From assembly GCF_029227915.1 (NCBI RefSeq), contig NC_079877.1:34189851-34253850 (forward strand): DNA of 64,000 nt, read 5' to 3'. The stretch's first letter is position 1, and every line of letters begins with the position of its first letter. This stretch comes from Hydractinia symbiolongicarpus. Its lineage: Eukaryota; Cnidaria; Hydrozoa; Anthoathecata; Hydractiniidae. Under the pieces are notes generated by a model. That model had not been told where the DNA came from, searched no databases, and saw only the letters and a list, made by a program, of their open reading frames with translations. This document shows positions 51,801 through 62,959 of the stretch, one piece after another. The translations under genes were made by a program, and so were the position numbers.

Positions 51801-52164
51801 GGTACTTATGTGTGACGCAACCGTTGTAACTCAAACGGATTGACACCGTTAGAAAATCAATAAAATTTAGTTTTAGAAACTGTCTCTATTTATTCAGCGC
51901 GCGATAACGGCTAGGATTAGTCCCACAATAAAAAATGACTTATTTATCTTAATTTTTAAATAAAGCCTTACCACAGCGCCTAGTGTAATCGTTGAGTTCC
52001 AGCAATCATGTCAAATTAAGAAGAATATCATTTCTTGTAGTCAAAATGACTCATTTATCACATTTATAAGGTCAAAGTCCAAAATCAGTTCAATTAATTC
52101 CCACAGTCAATCGTCTCACTGTTAAAAGCGATACAACTTAGTAATATCGGAAGAAAATCACTAA
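48808..52164. repeat. Nine-monomer higher-order unit, copy 2, plus a shortened third round
   Basis: Monomer starts: 48808, 49181, 49554, 49927, 50300, 50673, 51046, 51419, 51792. Monomers 132-138 match 123-129. Monomer 139 (51419) starts like 132, then switches near 51,540-51,600 to the 135 type ('gctatcacagc', 'aattaaaaag'). Monomer 140 starts like 136 and ends like 137 ('ttaattcccacag', 'cgtctcactg'). A third round is therefore present but reduced to two hybrid monomers. Confidence 0.88.
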
Positions 52165-55100
52165 ATACATGTTGGTACGATTTTGTGACGCAACCGTTCT
52201 AACGCAAACGGATTGACACCGTTAAAAAGTCAATAAAATGGAGTTTTTGAAACTGTCTCTATATCCTCAGCGCGCGCTAACGGCTAGGATTGGTCCCACA
52301 GTAAAAATGACTTATTTATCTTAATTTTTAAATAAAGCCTTACCACAGCGCCTTGTGTAATCGTTGAGTTCCAGCAATCATGTCAAATTAAGAAGAATAT
52401 CATTTCTTGTAGTCAAAATGACTCATTTATCACATTTATAAGGTCAAAGTCCAAAATCAGTTCAAATAAGTCCCACAGTCAATCGTTTCACTGTTGAAAG
52501 CGATACAACTTAGTAATATCGGAAAAAAATCACTAAATACATGTTGGTACGAATGTGTGACGCAACCGTTGTAACTCAAACGGATTGACACCGTTAGAAA
52601 ATCAATGAAATTTAGTTTTAGAAACTGTCTCTATTTCTTCAGCGCGCGATAACGGCTAGGATTGGTCCCACAGTAAAATTGACTTATTTATATAAATTTT
52701 TAAATGAATCGCTACCACAGGGTCCAGTGTAATCGCTGAGTTCCGGCAATCATGTCAAATTAAGAAGAATGTTCTTTCTTGGAGTCCAATTGTCTTATTT
52801 ATCACATTTATAAGGTCACAGTCCTGAATCAGTTCAAATAATTCCCACAGTCAATCGTTTCACTGTTAAAAGCGATACAACTTAGGAATATCCGAATACT
52901 TTCGCTAAATACATGTTGGTAGGAATATGTGACGCAACCGTTGTAACTCAAACGGATTGACACCGTTAGAAAATCAATGAAATGGAGTTTTTGAAACTGT
53001 CTCTATATCTTCAGCGCGCGCTAACGGCTAGGATTGGTCCCACAGTAAAAATGACTTATTTATATAAATTTTTAAATGAATCGCTACCACAGGGTCCAGT
53101 GTAATCGCTGAGTTCCGGCAATCATGTCAAATTAAGAAGAATGTTCTTTCTTGGAGTCCAATTGTCTCATTTATCACATTTATAAGGTCACAGTCCTGAA
53201 TCAGTTCAAATAATTCCCACAGTCAATCGTTTCACTGTTAAAAGCGATACAACTTAGGAATATCCGAAGAAAATCACTAAATACATTTTGGTACGAATAT
53301 GTGACGCAACTGTTGTAACTCAAACGGATTGACACCGTTAGAAAGTCAATGAAATGTGGTTTTTGAAACTGTCTCTATTTCTTCAGCGCGCGATAACGGC
53401 TAGGATTGGTCCCACAGTAAAATTGACTTATTTATATAAATTTTTAAATGAATCGCTACCACAGGGTCCAGTGTAATCGCTGAGTTCCGGCAATCATGTC
53501 AAATTAAGAAGAATGTTCTTTCTTGGAGTCCAATTGTCTTATTTATCACATTTATAAGGTCACAGTCCTGAATCAGTTCAAATAATTCCCACAGTCAATC
53601 GTTTCACTGTTAAAAGCGATACAACTTAGGAATATCCGAATACTTTCGCTAAATACATGTTGGTAGGAATATGTGACGCAACCGTTGTAACTCAAACGGA
53701 TTGACACCGTTAGAAAATCAATGAAATGGAGTTTTTGAAACTGTCTCTATATCTTCAGCGCGCGCTAACGGCTAGGATTGGTCCCACAGTAAAAATGACT
53801 TATTTATATAAATTTTTAAATGAATCGCTACCACAGGGTCCAGTGTAATCGCTGAGTTCCGGCAATCATGTCAAATTAAGAAGAATGTTCTTTCTTGGAG
53901 TCCAATTGTCTCATTTATCACATTTATAAGGTCACAGTCCTGAATCAGTTCAAATAATTCCCACAGTCAATCGTTTCACTGTTAAAAGCGATACAACTTA
54001 GGAATATCCGAAGAAAATCACTAAATACATTTTGGTACGAATATGTGACGCAACTGTTGTAACTCAAACGGATTGACACCGTTAGAAAGTCAATGAAATG
54101 TGGTTTTTGAAACTGTCTCTATTTCTTCGGCGCGCGATAACGGCTAGGATTGGTCCCACAGTACAAAATGACTTATTTATCTTAATTTTTAAATAAAGCG
54201 TTACCACAGCGCCCAGTGTAACCGGTGAGTTCCATCAATCATGTCAAATTAAGGAGAATGTTATTTCTTCTATTCAAAATGGCTCATTTATTACATTTAT
54301 AAGGTCAAAGTCCAAAATCAGTTCAATTAAGTCCCACAGTCAATCGTTTCACTGTTAGAAGCGATGCAACCTAGTAATATCAGAAAAATATCGCTAAATA
54401 CATGTTGGTACGAATATGTGACCCAACCGTTGTAACTCAAACGGATTGAGACCGTTAGAAAGTCAATGAAATGTACTTTTTAAAGCTTTCTCTCTTTCTT
54501 CAGCGCGAACTAACGGCTAGGATTGGTCCCACAGTAAAAAATGACTTATTTATCTAAATTTTTAAAAAAGGGCTACCACAGAGCCTAATGTAATCGCTGA
54601 GTTTCAGCAATCATGTCAAATTAAGAAGAACGTTATTCCTTGGAGACCTTTTGCCTCATTTATCACATTTATAAGGTCACAGTCCTGAATCAGTTCAAAT
54701 AATTCCCACAGTCAATCGTTTCACTGTTAAAAGCTTTACAACTTAGTAATATCGGAAAAAAATCACTAAATACATGTTGGTACGAATGTGTGACGCAACC
54801 GTTGTAACTCAAACGGATTGACACCGTTAGAAAGTCAATGAATTGTAGTTTTTCAAACTGTCTCTATTTCTTCGGCGCGCGATAACGGCTAGGATTGGTC
54901 CCACAGTACAAAATGACTTATTTATCTTAATTTTTAAATAAAGCGTTACCACAGCGCCCAGTGTAACCGGTGAGTTACATCAATCATGTCAAATTAAGGA
55001 GAATGTTATTTCTTCTATTCAAAATGGCTCATTTATTACATTTATAAGGTCAAAGTCCAAAATCAGTTCAATTAAGTCCCACAGTCAATCGTTTCACTGT

Positions 55101-55514
55101 TAGAAGCGATGCAACCTAGTAATATCAGAAAAATATCGCTAAATACATGTTGGTACGAATATGTGACGCAACTGTTGTAACTCAAACGGATTGAAACCGT
55201 TAGAAAGTCAATGAAATGTACTTTTTAAAGCTTTCTCTATTTCTTCAGCGCGAACTAACGGCTAGGATTGGTCCCACAGTAAAAAATGACTTATTTATCT
55301 AAATTTTTAAAAAAAGGCTACCACAGAGCCTAATGTAATCGCTGAGTTCCAGCAATCATGTCAAATTACGAAGAATATCATTTCTTGTAGTCAAAATGAC
55401 TCATTTATCACATTTATAAGGTCAAAGTCCAAAATCAGTTCAATTAATTCCCACAGTCAATCGTCTCACTGTTAAAAGCGATACAACTTAGTAATATCGG
55501 AAGAAAATCACTAA
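52165..55514. repeat. Seven-monomer higher-order unit, copy A, with an extra dimer (3350 bp)
   Basis: Monomer starts: 52165, 52537, 52909, 53281, 53653, 54025, 54398, 54770, 55143. Monomers 141-143 match 150-152 at 3350 bp. Monomers 146-149 match 153-156 at 2606 bp. The 744-bp difference is the extra pair 144-145. Monomer 149 is a hybrid: its front matches 156 ('attacgaagaat'), and its end matches 140 ('ttaattcccacag', 'cgtctcactg'), placing the junction between copies A and B near 55,380-55,445. Confidence 0.9.
52660..54150. repeat. Nested 744-bp dimer duplication
   Basis: The second half of monomer 142, all of 143 and the first half of 144 recur 744 bp downstream as the second half of 144, all of 145 and the first half of 146. 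Markers are 'cagtaaaattgac' (52675 and 53419), 'caattgtcttattt' and 'ttggtaggaat' (52909, 53653). The boundaries are approximate because the joins fall in sequence shared by both classes. The extra pair is absent from copy B. Confidence 0.85.
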
Positions 55515-58120
55515 ATACATGTTGGTACGATTTTGTGACGCAACCGTTCTAACGCAAACGGATTGACACCGTTAAAAAGTCAATAAAATGGAGTTTTTGA
55601 AACTGTCTCTATATCCTCAGCGCGCGCTAACGGCTAGGATTGGTCCCACAGTAAAAATGACTTATTTATCTTAATTTTTAAATAAAGCCTTACCACAGCG
55701 CCTTGTGTAATCGTTGAGTTCCAGCAATCATGTCAAATTAAGAAGAATATCATTTCTTGTAGTCAAAATGACTCATTTATCACATTTATAAGGTCAAAGT
55801 CCAAAATCAGTTCAAATAAGTCCCACAGTCAATCGTTTCACTGTTGAAAGCGATACAACTTAGTAATATCGGAAAAAAATCACTAAATACATGTTGGTAC
55901 GAATGTGTGACGCAACCGTTGTAACTCAAACGGATTGACACCGTTAGAAAATCAATGAAATTTAGTTTTAGAAACTGTCTCTATTTCTTCAGCGCGCGAT
56001 AACGGCTAGGATTGGTCCCACAGTAAAATTGACTTATTTATATAAATTTTTAAATGAATCGCTACCACAGGGTCCAGTGTAATCGCTGAGTTCCGGCAAT
56101 CATGTCAAATTAAGAAGAATGTTCTTTCTTGGAGTCCAATTGTCTTATTTATCACATTTATAAGGTCACAGTCCTGAATCAGTTCAAATAATTCCCACAG
56201 TCAATCGTTTCACTGTTAAAAGCGATACAACTTAGGAATATCCGAATACTTTCGCTAAATACATGTTGGTAGGAATATGTGACGCAACCGTTGTAACTCA
56301 AACGGATTGACACCGTTAGAAAATCAATGAAATGGAGTTTTTGAAACTGTCTCTATATCTTCAGCGCGCGCTAACGGCTAGGATTGGTCCCACAGTAAAA
56401 ATGACTTATTTATATAAATTTTTAAATGAATCGCTACCACAGGGTCCAGTGTAATCGCTGAGTTCCGGCAATCATGTCAAATTAAGAAGAATGTTCTTTC
56501 TTGGAGTCCAATTGTCTCATTTATCACATTTATAAGGTCACAGTCCTGAATCAGTTCAAATAATTCCCACAGTCAATCGTTTCACTGTTAAAAGCGATAC
56601 AACTTAGGAATATCCGAAGAAAATCACTAAATACATTTTGGTACGAATATGTGACGCAACTGTTGTAACTCAAACGGATTGACACCGTTAGAAAGTCAAT
56701 GAAATGTGGTTTTTGAAACTGTCTCTATTTCTTCGGCGCGCGATAACGGCTAGGATTGGTCCCACAGTACAAAATGACTTATTTATCTTAATTTTTAAAT
56801 AAAGCGTTACCACAGCGCCCAGTGTAACCGGTGAGTTCCATCAATCATGTCAAATTAAGGAGAATGTTATTTCTTCTATTCAAAATGGCTCATTTATTAC
56901 ATTTATAAGGTCAAAGTCCAAAATCAGTTCAATTAAGTCCCACAGTCAATCGTTTCACTGTTAGAAGCGATGCAACCTAGTAATATCAGAAAAATATCGC
57001 TAAATACATGTTGGTACGAATATGTGACCCAACCGTTGTAACTCAAACGGATTGAGACCGTTAGAAAGTCAATGAAATGTACTTTTTAAAGCTTTCTCTA
57101 TTTCTTCAGCGCGAACTAACGGCTAGGATTGGTCCCACAGTAAAAAATGACTTATTTATCTAAATTTTTAAAAAAGGGCTACCACAGAGCCTAATGTAAT
57201 CGCTGAGTTTCAGCAATCATGTCAAATTAAGAAGAACGTTATTCCTTGGAGACCTTTTGCCTCATTTATCACATTTATAAGGTCACAGTCCTGAATCAGT
57301 TCAAATAATTCCCACAGTCAATCGTTTCACTGTTAAAAGCTTTACAACTTAGTAATATCGGAAAAAAATCACTAAATACATGTTGGTACGAATGTGTGAC
57401 GCAACCGTTGTAACTCAAACGGATTGACACCGTTAGAAAGTCAATGAATTGTAGTTTTTCAAACTGTCTCTATTTCTTCGGCGCGCGATAACGGCTAGGA
57501 TTGGTCCCACAGTACAAAATGACTTATTTATCTTAATTTTTAAATAAAGCGTTACCACAGCGCCCAGTGTAACCGGTGAGTTACATCAATCATGTCAAAT
57601 TAAGGAGAATGTTATTTCTTCTATTCAAAATGGCTCATTTATTACATTTATAAGGTCAAAGTCCAAAATCAGTTCAATTAAGTCCCACAGTCAATCGTTT
57701 CACTGTTAGAAGCGATGCAACCTAGTAATATCAGAAAAATATCGCTAAATACATGTTGGTACGAATATGTGACGCAACTGTTGTAACTCAAACGGATTGA
57801 AACCGTTAGAAAGTCAATGAAATGTACTTTTTAAAGCTTTCTCTATTTCTTCAGCGCGAACTAACGGCTAGGATTGGTCCCACAGTAAAAAATGACTTAT
57901 TTATCTAAATTTTTAAAAAAAGGCTACCACAGAGCCTAATGTAATCGCTGAGTTCCAGCAATCATGTCAAATTACGAAGAATATCATTTCTTGTAGTCAA
58001 AATGACTCATTTATCACATTTATAAGGTCAAAGTCAAAAATCAGTTCAATTAAGTCCCACAGTCAATCGTTTCTCTGTTGAAAGCGATACAACTTAGTAA
58101 TATCGGAAGAAAATCACTAA
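55515..58120. repeat. Seven-monomer higher-order unit, copy B (2606 bp)
   Basis: Monomer starts: 55515, 55887, 56259, 56631, 57004, 57376, 57749. The order equals copy A without the extra dimer. Shared rare variants are 'ctaacgcaaacgg' with 'gttaaaaagtcaataaaat' (52165 and 55515), 'gattgagaccg' (54398 and 57004), 'aaagctttacaac', and 'gattgaaaccg' (55143 and 57749). From 56259 the unit is also part of the right copy of the long segmental duplication. Confidence 0.9.
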
Positions 58121-59981
58121 ATGCATTTTGGTACGAATATGTGACGCAACTGTTGTAACTCAAAAGGATTGGCACCGTTAGAAAGTCAATGAAATGTGGT
58201 TTTTGAAACTGTCTCTATTTCTTCAGCGCGCGATAACGGCTAGGATCTGTCTCACAGTAAAAAAAGACTTATTTATCTTAATTTTTAAATAAAGCGCTAC
58301 CACAGCGCCCAGTGTAATCGCTGAGTTCCAGCAATCATGTCAAATTAAGAAGAATGTTATTTCTTGGCGCCCAAGTGTCTCACTTATAACATTTATAAGT
58401 TCAAAGTCCAAAATCAGTTCATTTAAGTCGCACAGTCAAACATTTTACAGTTAAAAGCGATGCAACCTAGTAATATCCGAATACTTTCGCTAAATACATG
58501 TTGGTACGAATATGTGACGCAACCGTTGTAACTCAAACGGATTGACACCGTTAGAAAGTCAATGAAATGGAGTTTTTGAAACTGTCTCTATATCTTCAGC
58601 GCGCGCTAACGGCTAGGATTGGTCCCACAGTAAAAATGACTTATTTATATAAATTTTTAAATGAATCGCTACCACAGGGTCCAGTGTAATCGCTGAGTTC
58701 CGGCAATCATGTCAAATTAAGAAGAATGTTCTTTCTTGGAGTCCAATTGTCTCATTTATCACACTTATGAGGTCACAGTCCAAAGTTAGTTCAATTAAAT
58801 CCCACAGTCAATCGTTTCACTGCTAGAAGCAATGCAACCTAGTGATATCAGAAAAACATCGTTAATACATGTTGGCACGAATATGTGACCCAACCGTTGT
58901 AACTTAAACGGATTGACACCGTTAGAAAGTCAATGAAATGTACTTTTTGAAGCTGTCTCTATTTCTTCAGCGCGAACTAACGGCTAGGATTGGTCCCACA
59001 GTAAAAAATGACTTATTTATCTAAATTTTTAAAAAAAGGCTACCCAGAGCCTAATGTAATCGCTGAATTCCAGCAATCATGTCAAATTAAGAAGAATGTT
59101 ATTCCTTGGAGACCTTTTGCCTCATTTATCACATTTATAAGGTCACAGTCCTGAATCAGTTCAAATAATTCCCACAGTCAATCGTTTCACTGTTAAAAGC
59201 GATACAACTTAGGAATATCCGAAGAAAATCACTAAATACATTTTGGTACGAATATGTGACGCAACTGTTGTAACTCAAACGGATTGACACCGTTAGAAAG
59301 TCAATGAAATGTGGTTTTTGAAACTGTCTCTATTTCTTCGGCGCGCGATAACGGCTAGGATTGGTCTCACAGTAAAAAAAGACTTATTTATCTTAATTTT
59401 TAAATAAAGCGCTACCACGGCGCCCAGTGTAATCGCTGAGTTCCAGCAATCATGTCAAATTAAGAAGAATGTTATTTCTTGGAGTCCAATTGTCTCACTT
59501 ATAACATTTATAAGGTCAAATTCCAAAATAAGTTCAATTAAGTCGCACAGTCAAACATTTCACAGTTAAAAGCGATACAACTTAGTTATATCGGAAGGAA
59601 ATCACTAAGTACATGTTGGCACGAATATGTGACCCAACCGTTGTAACTCAAACGGATTGACACCGTTAGAAAGTCAATGAAATGTAGTTTTTGAAACTGT
59701 CTCTACTTCTTCAGCGCGCGATAAGGGCTAGGATTGTTTCCACAGTAATAAATGACTTATTTTTCTTAACTTTTAAACAAAGCGCTACCACAGCGCCCAG
59801 TGTAACTGCTGAGTTCCAGCAATCATGTCAAATTAAGAAGAATATCATTTCTTGTAGTCAAAATGACTCATTTATCACATTTATAAGGTCAAAGTCCAAA
59901 ATCAGTTCAATTAAGTCCCACAGTCAATCGTTTCTCTGTTGAAAGCGATACAACTTAGTAATATCGGAAGAAAATCACTAA
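56259..59981. repeat. Long segmental duplication, right copy (10 monomers)
   Basis: Monomer starts: 56259, 56631, 57004, 57376, 57749, 58121, 58494, 58865, 59236, 59609. These are the partners of 40239-44706, lacking the dimer found at 42474-43218 in the left copy. The visible differences are scattered single bases, for example 'ccaatag' against 'ccaattg', 'tttacaagg' against 'tttataagg', and 'aatcaattc' against 'aatcagttc'. The copy overlaps units of 2606 and 2233 bp, so local amplification and long-range copying have both acted here. Confidence 0.88.
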
Positions 59982-60726
59982 ATACATTTTGGTACGAATA
60001 TGTGACGCAACTGTTGTAACTCAAAAGGATTGGCACCGTTAGAAAGTCAATGAAATGTGGTTTTTGAAACTGTCTCTATTTCTTCAGCGTGCGATAACGG
60101 CTAGGATCTGTCTCACAGTAAAAAAAGACTTATTTATCTTAATTTTTAAATAAAGCGCTACCACAGCGCCCAGTGTAATCGCTGAGTTCCAGCAATCATG
60201 TAAAATTAAGAAGAATGTTATTTCTTGGCGCCCAATTGTCTCACTTATAACATTTATAAGGTCAAAGTCCAAAATCCATTCATTTAAGTCGCACAGTCAA
60301 ACATTTTACAGTTAAAAGCGATGCAACCTAGTAATATCCGAATACTTTCGCTAAATACATGTTGGTAGGAATATGTGACGCAACCGTTGTAACTCAAACG
60401 GATTGACACCGTTAGAAAATCAATGAAATGGAGTTTTTGAAACTGTCTCTATATCTTCAGCGCGCGCTAACGGCTAGGATTGGTCCCACAGTTAAAATGA
60501 CTTATTTATATAAATTTTTAAATGAATCGCTACCACAGGGTCCAGTGTAATCGCTGAGTTCCAGCAATCATGTCAAATTAAGAAGAATGTTATTTCTTGG
60601 CGCCCAAGTGTCTCACTTATAACATTTATAAGGTCAAAGTCCAAAATCAGTTCATTTAAGTCGCACAGTCAAACATTTTACAGTTAAAAGCGATGCAACC
60701 TAGTAATATCCGAATACTTTCGCTAA
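58494..60726. repeat. Six-monomer higher-order unit, copy 1 (2233 bp)
   Basis: Monomer starts: 58494, 58865, 59236, 59609, 59982, 60355. All six fronts recur 2233 bp downstream. Monomer 163 (60355) is a hybrid: its front is the 'ttggtaggaat' class, while its end (from about 60555) copies monomer 157 ('cttggcgcccaagtgtctc'). That join explains why the second copy starts again with the 58494-type monomer. Confidence 0.9.
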
Positions 60727-62959
60727 ATACATGTTGGTACGAATATGTGACGCAACCGTTGTAACTCAAACGGATTGACACCGTTAGAAAGTCAATGAAA
60801 TGGAGTTTTTGAAACTGTCTCTATATCTTCAGCGCGCGCTAACGGCTAGGATTGGTCCCACAGTAAAAATGACTTATTTATATAAATTTTTAAATGAATC
60901 GCTACCACAGGGTCCAGTGTAATCGCTGAGTTCCGGCAATCATGTCAAATTAAGAAGAATGTTCTTTCTTGGAGTCCAATTGTCTCATTTATCACACTTA
61001 TGAGGTCACAGTCCAAAGTTAGTTCAATTAAATCCCACAGTCAATCGTTTCACTGCTAGAAGCAATGCAACCTAGTGATATCAGAAAAACATCGTTAATA
61101 CATGTTGGCACGAATATGTGACCCAACCGTTGTAACTTAAACGGATTGACACCGTTAGAAAGTCAATGAAATGTACTTTTTGAAGCTGTCTCTATTTCTT
61201 CAGCGCGAACTAACGGCTAGGATTGGTCCCACAGTAAAAAATGACTTATTTATCTAAATTTTTAAAAAAAGGCTACCCAGAGCCTAATGTAATCGCTGAA
61301 TTCCAGCAATCATGTCAAATTAAGAAGAATGTTATTCCTTGGAGACCTTTTGCCTCATTTATCACATTTATAAGGTCACAGTCCTGAATCAGTTCAAATA
61401 ATTCCCACAGTCAATCGTTTCACTGTTAAAAGCGATACAACTTAGGAATATCCGAAGAAAATCACTAAATACATTTTGGTACGAATATGTGACGCAACTG
61501 TTGTAACTCAAACGGATTGACACCGTTAGAAAGTCAATGAAATGTGGTTTTTGAAACTGTCTCTATTTCTTCGGCGCGCGATAACGGCTAGGATTGGTCT
61601 CACAGTAAAAAAAGACTTATTTATCTTAATTTTTAAATAAAGCGCTACCACGGCGCCCAGTGTAATCGCTGAGTTCCAGCAATCATGTCAAATTAAGAAG
61701 AATGTTATTTCTTGGAGTCCAATTGTCTCACTTATAACATTTATAAGGTCAAATTCCAAAATAAGTTCAATTAAGTCGCACAGTCAAACATTTCACAGTT
61801 AAAAGCGATACAACTTAGTTATATCGGAAGGAAATCACTAAATATATGTTGGCACGAATATGTGACCCAACCGTTGTAACTCAAACGGATTGACACCGTT
61901 AGAAAGTCAATGAAATGTAGTTTTTGAAACTGTCTCTACTTCTTCAGCGCGCGATAAGGGCTAGGATTGTTTCCACAGTAATAAATGACTTATTTTTCTT
62001 AACTTTTAAACAAAGCGCTACCACAGCGCCCAGTGTAACTGCTGAGTTCCAGCAATCATGTCAAATTAAGAAGAATATCATTTCTTGTAGTCAAAATGAC
62101 TCATTTATCACATTTATAAGGTCAAAGTCCAAAATCAGTTCAATTAAGTCCCACAGTCAATCGTTTCTCTGTTGAAAGCGATACAACTTAGTAATATCGG
62201 AAGAAAATCACTAAATACATTTTGGTACGAATATGTGACGCAACTGTTGTAACTCAAAAGGATTGGCACCGTTAGAAAGTCAATGAAATGTGGTTTTTGA
62301 AACTGTCTCTATTTCTTCAGCGTGCGATAACGGCTAGGATCTGTCTCACAGTAAAAAAAGACTTATTTATCTTAATTTTTAAATAAATCGCTACCACAGC
62401 GCCCAGTGTAATCGCTGAGTTCCAGCAATCATGTAAAATTAAGAAGAATGTTATTTCTTGGCGCCCAATTGTCTCACTTATAACATTTATAAGGTCAAAG
62501 TCCAAAATCAGTTCATTTAAGTCGCACAGTCAAACATTTTACAGTTAAAAGCGATGCAACCTAGTAATATCCGAATACTTTCGCTAAATACATGTTGGTA
62601 GGAATATGTGACGCAACCGTTGTAACTCAAACGGATTGACACCGTTAGAAAATCAATGAAATGGAGTTTTTGAAACTGTCTCTATATCTTCAGCGCGCGC
62701 TAACGGCTAGGATTGGTCCCACAGTAAAAATGACTCATTTATATAAATTTTTAAATGAATCGCTACCACAGGGTCCAGTGTAATCGCTGAGTTCCGGCAA
62801 TCATGTCAAATTAAGAAGAATGTTCTTTCTTGGAGTCCAATTGTCTCATTTATCACATTTATAAGGTCACAGTCCTGAATCAGTTCAAATAATTCCCACA
62901 GTCAATCGTTTCACTGTTAAAAGCTTTACAACTTAGTAATATCGGAAAAAAATCACTAA
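60727..62959. repeat. Six-monomer higher-order unit, copy 2 (2233 bp)
   Basis: Monomer starts: 60727, 61098, 61469, 61842, 62215, 62588. The copy is nearly identical to the first, with changes such as 'aatatatg' at 61842 against 'agtacatg' at 59609, and 'aaatcgctacc' near 62387 against 'aaagcgctacc'. Monomer 169 (62588) keeps the normal end of its class ('cctgaatcag') and then switches to the 'aaagctttacaac' end of monomer 154, so it differs from monomer 163 in its second half. Confidence 0.9.
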
